Numbered from the stretch's first letter, positions 50,377 to 59,703 are shown. The stretch: 64,000 nt of DNA from Prosthecobacter sp. SYSU 5D2 (GCF_039655865.1 NZ_JBBYXL010000003.1:434001-498000); one strand, 5' to 3'. Notes: generated from the letters alone by a model not told the origin. A program made the numbers and translations.

Positions 50377-51249
50377 TTATTTTTTCTTCGCCAACAGCTC
50401 CCTCAAAATGAGATTTGGATACCTTCGGTTAGGCGTGATGGCGTAGAAGGTCTCCTTGATCTGCGGAAATTGGTGCCTCTCCACCAGGGTGCCGTTTTCC
50501 AGCTCATCTTTGACGACCACAGGTGGAACCAGGGTCACCCCCTTCGTCTCCCTGGCCATCAGGCGCAGCATCGCCATGTCATCCACCTCGGCGGCAATGA
50601 TGGGGCGGATGCCGGCCTGCTCCATCAGCACATCAAAGGCGGTGCGGATGCTGCTCTCCAGACTGGGCAGGACCACCGGCGTGGTGCGCAAATCCTCCGG
50701 AAAATTGAAAGCCTTCATCCGCCGTGTTTTGTGCCCCACGAGACTCACCGGCTGTTCATCCAGCAGGTGGCTGTACCAGCCCGTCTCCGCATCGCGGCGC
50801 ACCGGTGTATTGGAAAGCACCACATCCAGGGTATGCGCCTGGAGCTGCGCGAGGAGCTCCCGCAGGGTGCCTGAGTGAATGACCAGCTCCACCTCCTCCC
50901 GCCCGATCAATGGACGAAGAAAGGCGAGCTGGAAATTGCGGGAGAGATTCGCCGCCGCCCCCACCCGCAGGCAGCTGCGGCTGCGCCCGCTGCGGTTTTG
51001 AAGAAGCCCTGTCAGCTCCTCTCCGCATCGGAAAATGGTGTCTGCATATTCCAGCGCGATTCGGCCCGCCTCCGTCAGCACCAGGGACTTGCGCTTCCTC
51101 TCAAAGAGAGGCTGCCCCAGACTTTCCTCAAGGTTTCGCAACTGAACGCTCAGCGCCGACTGGGAGAGGTTCAGATGCCGCGCGGCTTTGGTCAGACCGC
51201 CCTCGGTGGCGACGGCGCGGAAGTAACGGAGGTGGTGGTAGTTCAGCAT
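50377..51249 (-). CDS. LysR-family regulator (NhaR-like), divergent from dabBA
   Basis: 290 residues from ATG 51249 (MLNYHHLRYFRAVATEGGL). The LysR helix-turn-helix (residues 4-60) includes LTKAARHLNLSQSALSVQLR and NLEESLGQPLF; the effector domain follows with GRSRSCLRVGAAANLSRN and VELVIHSGTL. The opening LNYhHLrYF..VA.EG is like NhaR, the sodium/proton antiporter regulator. An ATG at 51267 is also possible. It is divergent from dabB, 104 bases away, the position expected for a local regulator of the bicarbonate uptake genes. Confidence 0.88.
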   Translation of the reverse strand: MLNYHHLRYFRAVATEGGLTKAARHLNLSQSALSVQLRNLEESLGQPLFERKRKSLVLTEAGRIALEYADTIFRCGEELTGLLQNRSGRSRSCLRVGAAANLSRNFQLAFLRPLIGREEVELVIHSGTLRELLAQLQAHTLDVVLSNTPVRRDAETGWYSHLLDEQPVSLVGHKTRRMKAFNFPEDLRTTPVVLPSLESSIRTAFDVLMEQAGIRPIIAAEVDDMAMLRLMARETKGVTLVPPVVVKDELENGTLVERHQFPQIKETFYAITPNRRYPNLILRELLAKKK

Positions 51250-51353
51250 GGCGATGAATCCATCCATATACCAAAGCGAACGATTTTTGCCAAAACATGA
51301 ATTGGAGAGAACCAAGAAAATCCGTGAATCCTCTGTGCCACCCGAAGCCTCCT

Positions 51354-52916
51354 ATGCATCAAACGCTACTTGCCACACCTCATCTCGTCCAGGTCCCCGA
51401 ATGGATCCCGCCGCTCTTTTTCCTCATCCTTGCAGGCGCCTGCGCCCTGTTAAGACATGGCCGTCAGGCGGCGGAGGGTGCCGCGTGGATCGCCCGCCTC
51501 TGCTTTGCCCTGGCTGCCATCCTCTCCCTCCCGGTTGTGTTTGCCGGTCCTGTGAGGATTGAGCTCGCCGTCTTTGGCCCGGCCAAACTGGCCTTCCTTC
51601 TAGATCCCCTTTCCATCACCATGCTCGTTCTGGTCAGCTTCCTCGGCCTCATCGTGACGCGCTATTCGGTCAACTACCTGGATGGCGATCCGGGCCAGGC
51701 GAGGTTTTCCCGCTGGCTCATCCTCACCCTCACCAGTGTGCTGATTCTTGTCATCTCCAGCAATCTGCTCCTGTTCACGGCAGCCTGGATCGCGACCAGC
51801 TTGTGCCTGCATCAGCTGCTCATCTTTTGCCGGGAAAGGCCAGGAGCCCAGATGGCCGCACGGAAAAAATTCATCATCAGCCGGCTCGCAGACGCCTGCA
51901 TGATCACCGCAGTGGCGCTGGTCTGGCATGGCCGGGGCACCTTGGAATTTCATGAGCTTTTCGCAAATCCCGCCGGGCCGCACACCGGTCTCATCGCCGG
52001 GCTGTTTGTCACGGCGGCCATGCTGAAGTCAGCACAATTCCCCTTCCACTCCTGGCTGCCGGACACGCTGGAGACGCCCACTCCGGTCTCAGCACTCATG
52101 CATGCGGGCATCATCAATGCCGGCGGCTTTCTCATCGTGCGGCTGAGCCCGCTCATCACACAGTCACCGGCAGCCCTGAATGCCCTGGCGCTGGTGGGTG
52201 CCTTCACCGCCCTCTTTGCCTCCGTCATCATGATGACCCAGACGAGCATTAAAAAGTCGCTGGCTTGGTCCACCGTGGCGCAGATGGGATTCATGATGCT
52301 GCAGTGCGGCCTGGGGGCCTTTGCCCTGGCCATGATGCACATCGTCGCCCACTCGCTCTACAAAGCGCACGCCTTTCTCAGCAGCGGCAGCGTGGTGCAC
52401 CTCATGCGGTCCGCCTGGACGCCGGCAGGCCGGCCGGCGGCACATCCTCTCGTCGTCCTCGGCTCACTCGCAGCAGCCGTCGCGACAGGCCTGGGCCTGG
52501 CCTCAGCCTTCGGCCTGGGCAGTAATGCGGACCCTGGCCGGCTGCTGCTGGTCACCGTCTTCATCATGGCGCTGGCGCATCTGCTCTGGACGCTCTGGAG
52601 CAGCAGCCTGCGTGAGAGGCTCATCATGCGTGGCCTTGCCCTCGCCTCGGCCGCAGCAGCCGCCGCCTTTGCGACGCACCGCCTCTTTGAGCACTGGCTG
52701 GCCACGGTGGTGCCAGCTTACGCGCCCCCACGCAGCGCGATGGAATACAGCATCATGATCCTGGTCGCCATGCTGTTCCTGGCCGTGCTGGTCCTGCAAT
52801 CGCAACTGCCCGCCTGGGCCTCACGTCCAGTCTTTGCCCGCCTCTATGTCCATGCCAGCAACGGCTTCTACCTCGGCACCCTTTTCAACAGATTCGCCCA
52901 GAAAATCCTCGCCTGA
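51354..52916 (+). CDS. dabB: Inorganic carbon transporter subunit DabB
   Basis: Cation-channel subunit of the DAB energy-coupled carbon pump, of the NuoL/MrpA proton-conducting family; 520 residues from ATG 51354, about 13 helices. The family core is present: LLFTAAWIATSLCLHQLLIF (with Ala-Trp-Ile in place of the usual F.WE), FPFHSWLPDTLETPTPVSALMHAGIINAG and TQTSIKKSLAWSTVAQMGFMML. The gene is 10 nt upstream of dabA, and there are no other nuo genes here, so it is not a complex I subunit. It would supply the ion flow that drives DabA. Confidence 0.9.
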   Translation: MHQTLLATPHLVQVPEWIPPLFFLILAGACALLRHGRQAAEGAAWIARLCFALAAILSLPVVFAGPVRIELAVFGPAKLAFLLDPLSITMLVLVSFLGLIVTRYSVNYLDGDPGQARFSRWLILTLTSVLILVISSNLLLFTAAWIATSLCLHQLLIFCRERPGAQMAARKKFIISRLADACMITAVALVWHGRGTLEFHELFANPAGPHTGLIAGLFVTAAMLKSAQFPFHSWLPDTLETPTPVSALMHAGIINAGGFLIVRLSPLITQSPAALNALALVGAFTALFASVIMMTQTSIKKSLAWSTVAQMGFMMLQCGLGAFALAMMHIVAHSLYKAHAFLSSGSVVHLMRSAWTPAGRPAAHPLVVLGSLAAAVATGLGLASAFGLGSNADPGRLLLVTVFIMALAHLLWTLWSSSLRERLIMRGLALASAAAAAAFATHRLFEHWLATVVPAYAPPRSAMEYSIMILVAMLFLAVLVLQSQLPAWASRPVFARLYVHASNGFYLGTLFNRFAQKILA

Positions 52917-52926
52917 TCCACTCCCC

Positions 52927-55443
52927 ATGACCTCCCTCCACAACATCGCCCCCCTCCTCGCCACCATCCCTGCATCGCCCTCCCGCAGCCCGGAAAAACC
53001 CAGGTGGCTCCAGCACGCCCGGCAGGCCTGCCTGCGCATTCCGCCGCTCTGGCCGCTCCGGAGTTTCGTCGCCGTGAATCCTTTTACCGGCCTCGCCGAC
53101 AGGCCTTTTGCTGAAGTCTGCGACCTCATGCAGCAGGTCACCCACAGCAGCATGCTCATGAGCGCGGAATACTTTAATCAGCAGTTTGCACAGGGGCGGA
53201 TTACTTTTCAGGATCTGGACGAGGCCCTGGCTCATTCCGGGACCGGCCTCACCACTGAAGACATGCTCATGTGGCTGAAGAAACCCGCAAATACGACCGC
53301 GCCGCGGCCCTGCATCCAAAGCCTCGCCGACATCGCCACGGAGAAGTTCCAGGCCAACTGGAACCAGCTCATTACCGAGGAGGTCTCCAAGTGGTGCGCC
53401 GCCTGGTTCGATGAAGGCCAGTCCGCCTGGCGCATGCCATGGAAAAAACTGCCGCTTTATACGGCCTGGAAACAGGCGTCCCATATTGATGCGACCCCTG
53501 AAATGCTGGGCTTCAAAGGCTTCCGCAAGCACGTCGCCTCACTTCCCGATGCAGCTTCTGAGGCCATCCCGGTCATGCTTGATACGTTAGACCTGAAACC
53601 GTCTCAGGCGGAAGACTATCTTCACCGCCTGCTCATGACGCTGCCAGGCTGGAGCAGTTACGCCCAGTATCATGCGCGGCAGCAGAGCATGCATGGCAGC
53701 CCAGAGGAAGAAACACTGCTGGGCCTCCTCGCCATCCGGCTTGTTTTTGAGACCGCCCTGCTGGAACAGTTCGGCTCCTCTGACCTGCGCGACTCCTGGC
53801 TCGCCAGCCTGACGGCAGCACCCTACGCACCGGGAAAGGAAGCTCACATCCCCCTGCTCTGGCAGAACGCGCTGGAGGCAGGCTTTCAGCGGCAGCTCTG
53901 TGCGCGGATCAAAAAGGCCGCCCGGCCCGGCATCCATGCTGAAAAAGGCAGGCCTGCCGTCCAGGCTGTCTTTTGCATTGATGTCCGCTCAGAGACGATG
54001 CGGAGGTCCTTGGAATCCGTCTCTTCAGGGATTGAGACACTGGGCTTTGCAGGCTTCTTTGGCATGCCCATCGAGCATGTGCCCTATGGCCAGCGGCAGG
54101 CCGTCTCCCAGCTTCCGGTGCTCTTCGCGCCTAAATACCGGGTCCGGGAACACCAGCCATCCGCCACCGCTGCCCAGGAGCGGCACACCCGCCACCAGCT
54201 CCAGCTCACACGCCGCACCACACACTCTTGGAATGCCTTCAAAACGTCCGCAGTGAGCTGCTTCAGCTTCGTCGAGGCCGCAGGCATCCCCTATGCCTGG
54301 AAGCTGCTGAGAGACAGCTTCCAACTCGCGCCCAAAGCGAAGAGCCACACTTGCAACTCCTCCACCGCCCCCTGCTTGCATCAGCATCACCACGGTCAGG
54401 ACCATGCGCCAGATAAGGCGCTCCTGGAGTCAGGCATCCCGCCGGAGGACCAGGTGCAGCTGGCCCTCGGAGCCCTGAAAAACATGGGCCTCACCAGGAA
54501 CTTCGCCCGGCTGGTCATGCTCTGCGGCCACGGCAGCCACACGACCAACAACCCCTATGCAGCCGCGCTGGATTGCGGAGCCTGCGGCGGTCACGCAGGG
54601 GATCCCAATGCCCGCGTCGCCGCAGCCCTGCTCAACCAGGCCTATGTGCGCGCCGCTTTGGAAAATCAAGAGATCTGCATTCCCGATGACACGCACTTCA
54701 TCGCCGCCCTGCATGATACGACCACGGATCGCATCACCCTGTTTGATACAGACCAGGCCCCCACCTCCCACAAGATGGACATCCACCAGCTCCAGCTCTG
54801 GCTGGAGCAGGCCGCCCACGGCTGCCGCAGCCACCGCGCCGCCGGCCTGGGCATTGGCTGCGCCGACGATGCCTCCGTGGAAAAACGCATCCTCCAGCGC
54901 AGCTGCGACTGGGCCCAGGTGCGGCCCGAGTGGGGCCTGGTGGCCAACGCCGCTTTCATCGTGGCCCCGCGCGAGCGCACCCAGGACCTGAACCTTCACG
55001 GCCGCGTTTTCCTGCATAACTACAACCACGAAACCGACACCACCAAAAGCACGCTGGAACTCATCATGACCGCGCCCATGATTGTGACCAACTGGATCAA
55101 CCTGCAATACTACGCCAGTACCGTGAACAACCGGCTCTGGGGCAGCGGCAGCAAGGTCACTCATAACATCGTCGGCACCTTCGGCATCCAGCAGGGCAAC
55201 GGCGGCGACCTCCGGGCCGGCCTGCCCATGCAGAGCCTTCACAACGGCGAGACCTGGATACATGAACCCCTCCGCCTCAGCGTCTTCATCGAAGCTCCGC
55301 GCGCCGACATTGACGCCGTCTTGGCCCGGCATGAAAACGTCCGCCACCTGGTGGAAAACGGATGGTTGCACCTCTACGCCATCGAGGACAGCGGCAAGCT
55401 CATCCTGCGCCGGAAATCCGACGGCACCTGGCTCCCCGCCTGA
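52927..55443 (+). CDS. dabA: Inorganic carbon transporter subunit DabA (DUF2309)
   Basis: 838 residues from ATG 52927, close to the Halothiobacillus neapolitanus protein. DabA is a beta-carbonic-anhydrase-like peripheral subunit thought to hydrate CO2 in a one-way, energy-coupled manner. The zinc ligands are conserved: Cys350 and Asp352 in VFCIDVRSE, His535 in LCGHGSHTTNNPY and Cys550 in ALDCGACGG, with the His-Cys spacing of 15 of the known enzyme. FVAVNPFTGLADRPF is near the N-terminus. The frame before 52927 is antisense-like sequence overlapping dabB. It forms an operon with dabB. Confidence 0.94.
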   Translation: MTSLHNIAPLLATIPASPSRSPEKPRWLQHARQACLRIPPLWPLRSFVAVNPFTGLADRPFAEVCDLMQQVTHSSMLMSAEYFNQQFAQGRITFQDLDEALAHSGTGLTTEDMLMWLKKPANTTAPRPCIQSLADIATEKFQANWNQLITEEVSKWCAAWFDEGQSAWRMPWKKLPLYTAWKQASHIDATPEMLGFKGFRKHVASLPDAASEAIPVMLDTLDLKPSQAEDYLHRLLMTLPGWSSYAQYHARQQSMHGSPEEETLLGLLAIRLVFETALLEQFGSSDLRDSWLASLTAAPYAPGKEAHIPLLWQNALEAGFQRQLCARIKKAARPGIHAEKGRPAVQAVFCIDVRSETMRRSLESVSSGIETLGFAGFFGMPIEHVPYGQRQAVSQLPVLFAPKYRVREHQPSATAAQERHTRHQLQLTRRTTHSWNAFKTSAVSCFSFVEAAGIPYAWKLLRDSFQLAPKAKSHTCNSSTAPCLHQHHHGQDHAPDKALLESGIPPEDQVQLALGALKNMGLTRNFARLVMLCGHGSHTTNNPYAAALDCGACGGHAGDPNARVAAALLNQAYVRAALENQEICIPDDTHFIAALHDTTTDRITLFDTDQAPTSHKMDIHQLQLWLEQAAHGCRSHRAAGLGIGCADDASVEKRILQRSCDWAQVRPEWGLVANAAFIVAPRERTQDLNLHGRVFLHNYNHETDTTKSTLELIMTAPMIVTNWINLQYYASTVNNRLWGSGSKVTHNIVGTFGIQQGNGGDLRAGLPMQSLHNGETWIHEPLRLSVFIEAPRADIDAVLARHENVRHLVENGWLHLYAIEDSGKLILRRKSDGTWLPA

Positions 55444-55507
55444 CTCTGCCCTCCTTTGGGAATGCCCCAAACCCTTCCCCCGAAGAAAACCAAAACTAAC
55501 AAAAAAC

Positions 55508-55642
55508 ATGAAAACACGCCTCCTGATCCTCGCCCTCATCAGCCCCCTGCTTGGCTCATGCAGCCATTACGAAATCGCCTCCGCCCAGGATACCGAACAC
55601 CCCTGCTACAGCGAGTGGCACCCCTACCCCAAAAACAGCTGA
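55508..55642 (+). CDS. Tiny lipoprotein
   Basis: 44 residues: MKTRLLILALISPLLGSC followed by SHYEIASAQDTEHPCYSEWHPY. Lipobox LGSC. After lipidation only about 26 residues remain, with one further Cys. It starts 64 bases after dabA and precedes a hairpin, so it may be the last gene of the dab unit or stand alone. Such very short lipoproteins are often missed. Confidence 0.6.
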   Translation: MKTRLLILALISPLLGSCSHYEIASAQDTEHPCYSEWHPYPKNS

Positions 55643-55663
55643 CGACCGCAGCTCAACCGTGAG

Positions 55664-55693
55664 CCGGACACCGCGATCCCTCGCGGAGTCCGG
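55664..55693. terminator. Compound hairpin after the tiny lipoprotein gene
   Basis: An outer stem CCGGAC / GTCCGG and an inner stem CGCGA / TCGCG form one interrupted hairpin. It lies 21 bases after the stop of the lipoprotein gene. There is no T-run; it shares the leading GTGAGCCGGAC with the hairpin at 15285, so it may be one of a family of dispersed palindromes used as 3' ends. Confidence 0.5.
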
Positions 55694-55726
55694 CCCTCCT
55701 CTAAATCGTCCCCCGCTTTTACACCT

Positions 55727-56029
55727 ATGATCACTCAAATAGACTGGTTTGGCTGCTCCCCAAACACGGCCTGGGAAACCCAGATTCACCAGACACTGCA
55801 CAACTTGTCCAAGATCAAGCCCATCTCCCGCGCCAGCCTGCGGGTTGAAGAAGAAGGCACATCGCCAGAGCCATTTCACCTGACCCTCATGCTCACCATG
55901 CCCGGCCCCGATGTGCTCGTGCATGGTCGCGGGCAGAGTTTTCAAAGCGCCCTGCTACAGCTCAGCACAGGAGCCTGGAAAAAACTTTCCTCCTCTGTCG
56001 CAGTTGGCTCAGGCTTGGGCGGACATTGA
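55727..56029 (+). CDS. Small protein, possibly HPF/RaiA-like
   Basis: 100 residues. The pattern of a strand (ITQIDWF), a helix (AWETQIHQTLHNLSKI), strands RASLRVEEEG and FHLTLMLTMPGPDVLVHGRG, and a helix FQSALLQLSTGAWKKL follows the beta-alpha-beta-beta-beta-alpha order of ribosome hibernation factors (HPF/YfiA), whose last lines read '..D.y.Ai..a...l...l'. The sequence match is weak, so this is a structural guess. Convergent with PolX, 16 bases away. Confidence 0.5.
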   Translation: MITQIDWFGCSPNTAWETQIHQTLHNLSKIKPISRASLRVEEEGTSPEPFHLTLMLTMPGPDVLVHGRGQSFQSALLQLSTGAWKKLSSSVAVGSGLGGH

Positions 56030-56044
56030 GGTGCCCTTAAACCT

Positions 56045-57784
56045 TCATCCGATCGGCCTTTTCCTCAGCGCCTTCTCCACCTCTCCTAGTGGCAGGCAGT
56101 TGATCACATCCTTCCGGGTCAGCCAGCCTTTCCGGGCGGCGCGGACGCCGTAGATCACATCCTCCAGACCGCGTGTGCTGTGGGCATCGGGGTTGATGCT
56201 GCATTTCACGCCTTTTTCCTTGGCCAGCCGCCACCAACGCCAGTCCATGTCCAGCCGCCAGGCGCTGGCATTCAGTTCAATGATGGTCCCGGTCTCCGCT
56301 GCGGCATCAATGATGGCGGGGATGTTCACGGCATAGGATGGACGCTGCAAAAGCAGCCTGCCAGTGACATGCCCCAACATGGTCACATGCGGGTTTTGGA
56401 TGGCCCGGATGATACGCTTGGTCATCTCCGCCTCCGGCAGATTGAAAACGTTATGTACACTGGCCACGCAGTAGTCCAGCTCCGCCAGCAGCTCATCACT
56501 GAAGTCCAAAGAACCGTCCTTCAGGATGTCCACTTCGGTGCCGGTGAAGATTTTAAAATGCCCGTCGAAGGTCTCATTCAGCTCGCGGATCTCCGCCATC
56601 TGCGCACGCAGGCGCACCTCGTTCAGACCGTTCGCCTGGAAGCTGCTCTTGCTGTGGTCCGCAATGCCCAGGTATTGCAATCCCAGCTCTTGCGCAGCTT
56701 CCGCCATCTCCTGCAGCGTCGCCAAGCCATCGCTCGCGGTCGTGTGGTTATGAAACACACCGCGCAGATTCTCCAGCAGGATCAGGTGCGGCAGGCCGCC
56801 ATTCTCCGCCGCTTCAAATTCGCCCGCGTTTTCACGCAACTCCGGCTCGATGTAATCCAGCCCCAGCGCGCGATAAATGTCTCCTTCATCATGCACCGGC
56901 GGGATCACCCGTGCCGTCTTCCCTTCCGCCGGAGTGAAGCCATATTCATTGAGCGACCACCCTTCCCCCAGCGCACGGTGGCGCATTTCCACATTGTGTT
57001 CCTTGCTACCGGTAAAGTAATTCAGCGCAAAAGGAAACTCCTGGCTGCTCACTGCCCGGAGGTCGCACTGCACCCCGCCTGCCGTATAGACACTGGCCTT
57101 CGTGCCCCCTTGCGCGATGGTTTTTTCAAACATCGGCAGCCCGATGAAATCCGCGATCACCACCTCAGGCTTTTTCGTGGCGCAGAGAAAATCCAGGTCA
57201 TGCACCGTCTCCTTGCCCCGCCGGAAACTGCCACACACCTCTGCCCGCGACACCGCAGGGTGGGCACGCAGCGCTTCAAGCACCGCATGCGCCAGACCAT
57301 AAACCTGGTCCACCCGGAATTCCGAAGCATGCTCTTCACGAAAAGCCAGGCTCTCCAGAATCTTCACCACCGTCTTGCCCCCAAAGCCGCTAAGCTTCGC
57401 CGCCTCGCCGCTTTCACACGCCCGCTTCAGGTCCGCGATGGATCCCACGCCCAGCTCGGTGTAAAGCGCCGCGATCTTCTTCGGACCCAGCCCCTGTACC
57501 TCAAACAGCTCAAAAAGCGTCTCCGGAAATTCCGAGCGCAAATTCTCATAAAACTCCAGTTTCCCGGTAGTTGCCATCTCATGCAGCTTGTCCCGCAGCG
57601 CGTCACCAATGCCCTTGATGCCCGCCAGCTTGTTATCTGCCGCCATACGCATGATATCCCCGGCATAAGCTTCCACCACCTCGGCCCCCGTCCTATAGGC
57701 ACGAATTTTGAACGGATTTTCGCCTTTAAGTTCTAGCAACAAGGCAATGCGTTCCAGGATTTCAACGGCAGCTTCGCGGGTCAT
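56045..57784 (-). CDS. PolX-type DNA polymerase/PHP phosphoesterase
   Basis: Bacterial family X polymerase with a PHP exonuclease domain, 579 residues from ATG 57784. Order: helix-hairpin-helix region (about 40-130: GIKGIGDALRDKLHEM and VQGLGPKKIAALY), polymerase core with RAEVCGSFRRGKETVHDLDF (metal Asp pair, about 183-202), and the C-terminal PHP domain from about 335 with VFHNHTTASDG, LGIADHSKSS and GTEVDILKDGSLDF. Such enzymes act in base-excision repair. An ATG 4 codons upstream (57796) is equally possible. Confidence 0.92.
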   Translation of the reverse strand: MTREAAVEILERIALLLELKGENPFKIRAYRTGAEVVEAYAGDIMRMAADNKLAGIKGIGDALRDKLHEMATTGKLEFYENLRSEFPETLFELFEVQGLGPKKIAALYTELGVGSIADLKRACESGEAAKLSGFGGKTVVKILESLAFREEHASEFRVDQVYGLAHAVLEALRAHPAVSRAEVCGSFRRGKETVHDLDFLCATKKPEVVIADFIGLPMFEKTIAQGGTKASVYTAGGVQCDLRAVSSQEFPFALNYFTGSKEHNVEMRHRALGEGWSLNEYGFTPAEGKTARVIPPVHDEGDIYRALGLDYIEPELRENAGEFEAAENGGLPHLILLENLRGVFHNHTTASDGLATLQEMAEAAQELGLQYLGIADHSKSSFQANGLNEVRLRAQMAEIRELNETFDGHFKIFTGTEVDILKDGSLDFSDELLAELDYCVASVHNVFNLPEAEMTKRIIRAIQNPHVTMLGHVTGRLLLQRPSYAVNIPAIIDAAAETGTIIELNASAWRLDMDWRWWRLAKEKGVKCSINPDAHSTRGLEDVIYGVRAARKGWLTRKDVINCLPLGEVEKALRKRPIG

Positions 57785-57971
57785 ACCCCGCAGCATGGCG
57801 AGAAAGATCCAAAAAACAATTGGCCCTCTGACGCAAAAAACCCGCCACTTGGCAGGCAGTTTGCATTCTGTTAGGATGGGCCATGCCAGACTTGAAAGAA
57901 TCTTCGTCTAGCGAAGTTCCTCCTAAAATCATTATTGCAATTTCATTAACTTCTATTAAATTTTATAGCCA

Positions 57972-59444
57972 ATGCACTCCTTCACCCCTCTCCCGCGTGT
58001 GCTCGCTCCCCAGCCACTGTTTGTCAGGCTTGGGCTGACAGTCGCTGCAGGCGTGATGCTGAGCCATTGCACTTCGTCACCCAAATCTGAAGTCGTCGTC
58101 AGCGTGGCCGACCAGCGCATGGGGCTTTATGAAGAAGGCGTGCTGAAAAAACAGTACGTCATCTCCACCTCCAAATTTGGTCTGGGTGACCAGCCTAACA
58201 GCTACCGTACTCCTACCGGCAGGCATGAAATCATTGCCAAAATCGGCCAGGGGCTGCCTCCTGGGGCTGTATTGAAAAGCCGCTCCTGGAATGGAGAAGT
58301 CCTGAAGCCCAATGCTCCCGGGCGTGACCCCATCGTCTCCCGCATCATGTGGCTGCGCGGTCTGGAAAGCAGCAACCGCAACGCCATGCGCCGCTATATC
58401 TACATCCATGGCACCACTGAGGAGAACCGCCTCGGCCAGCCCGCCAGTTATGGCTGTATCCGCATGGGAATGAAGGATGTCGTGGATGTGTTCGACGACA
58501 TCGGCATCGGGGCTAAAGTCGTTATCACCAAGGATCACCTGCCCGGTGGCAAGAAAGCCGAAAAGGTCAAGGAAGAACCTGTACCGGAACCTGCTGCCCA
58601 GCCATCTCCTGTAACACCTCCCTCGCAGGAACCGGCTCTTCTGGCTGCAGCACCGGCACGCACCGGACCACAGACTCCTGAAAAAGCCGCTTCCATGGCC
58701 GCCGCCGCTGCGGCTCCTGTGCCAGCAGGCCCTGTCCCGGTCACAGATGGCCAGGTCGGCAAATCATCCTCGTCTTTTTCCTTCCTGCCCTGGTCGCGTA
58801 AGTCCAAAGTCCAGGAAGCTCCCCCTGTGGCACCTACCGCAGCAGCAAACCCCACAGCATCCAAAAGAAGCGATACCGCCCCTGCTCCTGGCGAGCTTGC
58901 AGTGAAAAAAGACGACTCCGCACCGAAATCATCTTTCCTGCCATGGTCACGCAAATCCAAAGCTCAGGCAGCCCCCGCTGAAGCTCCTCATACAGTGGCA
59001 GCACCTTCGGCGAGTAAACTTCCTGACGGCCCCAAGATTGCCGCCGCACCCAAAAGAAGCGATGCCGCCCTTGTTTCTAGCGATGTTGCAGTAAAAGAAA
59101 ACGCGACCGCACCCAAAAGAAGTTTCCTGCCATGGTCACGCAAATCCAAAGCTCAGGCAGCCCCCGCTGAAGCTCCTCGCACAGTAGCCGCAGCTGAGGC
59201 AGCACCTTCGGTGCGTAAACTTCCAGACAGCCCCAAGATCGCCGCTGCACCCAAAAAGAACGAAGCCGCACCTAAAGTAACCTACGACGCACCGAAAAGA
59301 GGTGAAACCCGGTATCTTCAGGAATCCCGGATCGGTCCGGAAAAGCCTCAAACCCTTGCCAACGACAAAAATCAGCCCGCTGAAAAGTCCTCCCCCCTCG
59401 GCACCTTTGGCCGCATGCTAAGCTTCAACAAAGCAGAAGGCTGA
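57972..59444 (+). CDS. L,D-transpeptidase with repeated C-terminal tail
   Basis: 490 residues. N-terminal signal-like helix (LFVRLGLTVAAGVMLSHC). YkuD catalytic domain about 40-180: VVVSVADQRMGLYEEGVL, YRTPTGRHEI, and the active site IHGTTEENRLGQPASYGCIRM with Cys near 164. It cross-links peptidoglycan stems or attaches proteins. The tail (200-490) is Ala/Pro/Lys-rich, with three copies of SFLPWSRKSK-like blocks (periods about 53 and 63 residues); two copies have nearly identical DNA (58934 and 59123, offset 189 bases), so they arose by recent duplication. The tail may bind the wall or span the periplasm. Confidence 0.87.
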   Translation: MHSFTPLPRVLAPQPLFVRLGLTVAAGVMLSHCTSSPKSEVVVSVADQRMGLYEEGVLKKQYVISTSKFGLGDQPNSYRTPTGRHEIIAKIGQGLPPGAVLKSRSWNGEVLKPNAPGRDPIVSRIMWLRGLESSNRNAMRRYIYIHGTTEENRLGQPASYGCIRMGMKDVVDVFDDIGIGAKVVITKDHLPGGKKAEKVKEEPVPEPAAQPSPVTPPSQEPALLAAAPARTGPQTPEKAASMAAAAAAPVPAGPVPVTDGQVGKSSSSFSFLPWSRKSKVQEAPPVAPTAAANPTASKRSDTAPAPGELAVKKDDSAPKSSFLPWSRKSKAQAAPAEAPHTVAAPSASKLPDGPKIAAAPKRSDAALVSSDVAVKENATAPKRSFLPWSRKSKAQAAPAEAPRTVAAAEAAPSVRKLPDSPKIAAAPKKNEAAPKVTYDAPKRGETRYLQESRIGPEKPQTLANDKNQPAEKSSPLGTFGRMLSFNKAEG

Positions 59445-59452
59445 TCCGTCAG

Positions 59453-59674
59453 TCAGGCTGAAACATCGGGGAGCGGGTCATCAATCCCCTCATCGCCGTG
59501 CCGGCTGTCTTCCTTCTCGGACAGTTCCCTTCCGTTATTGTCCAGCTCTCGGGTTACCCTTTTCGGCACAGGCACGTCCACAGTGGTTTCGTCTTCACGC
59601 ACAGGCATTTCTTCCACATCCACTTCATAGGGGGTGGGTTGCTCGGGCTGGTCGTCAATGGATGCGGTTGTCAT
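59453..59674 (-). CDS. Small acidic protein
   Basis: 73 residues from ATG 59674 (MTTASIDDQPEQPTPYEVDV). Rich in D, E and P, with no hydrophobic core, so probably unstructured. No family recognised. A TTG at 59707 would overlap the lipocalin stop (59704) by four bases, which could couple the two. The gene follows the lipocalin gene on the same strand and converges on the L,D-transpeptidase. Confidence 0.45.
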   Translation of the reverse strand: MTTASIDDQPEQPTPYEVDVEEMPVREDETTVDVPVPKRVTRELDNNGRELSEKEDSRHGDEGIDDPLPDVSA

Positions 59675-59703
59675 GAAATTAAACACGGTTGTTGAGTTAT
59701 TGA

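Noticed and set aside
51354..52916. Complex I subunit NuoL as identity of this gene
   Set aside because: It is NuoL-like in fold, but adjacency to DUF2309 and the altered helix motif identify DabB; the true nuoL is at 1-1786.
57883..58041. Short plus-strand frame overlapping the start of the L,D-transpeptidase gene
   Set aside because: Ends inside the transpeptidase in another frame and has no recognisable feature.
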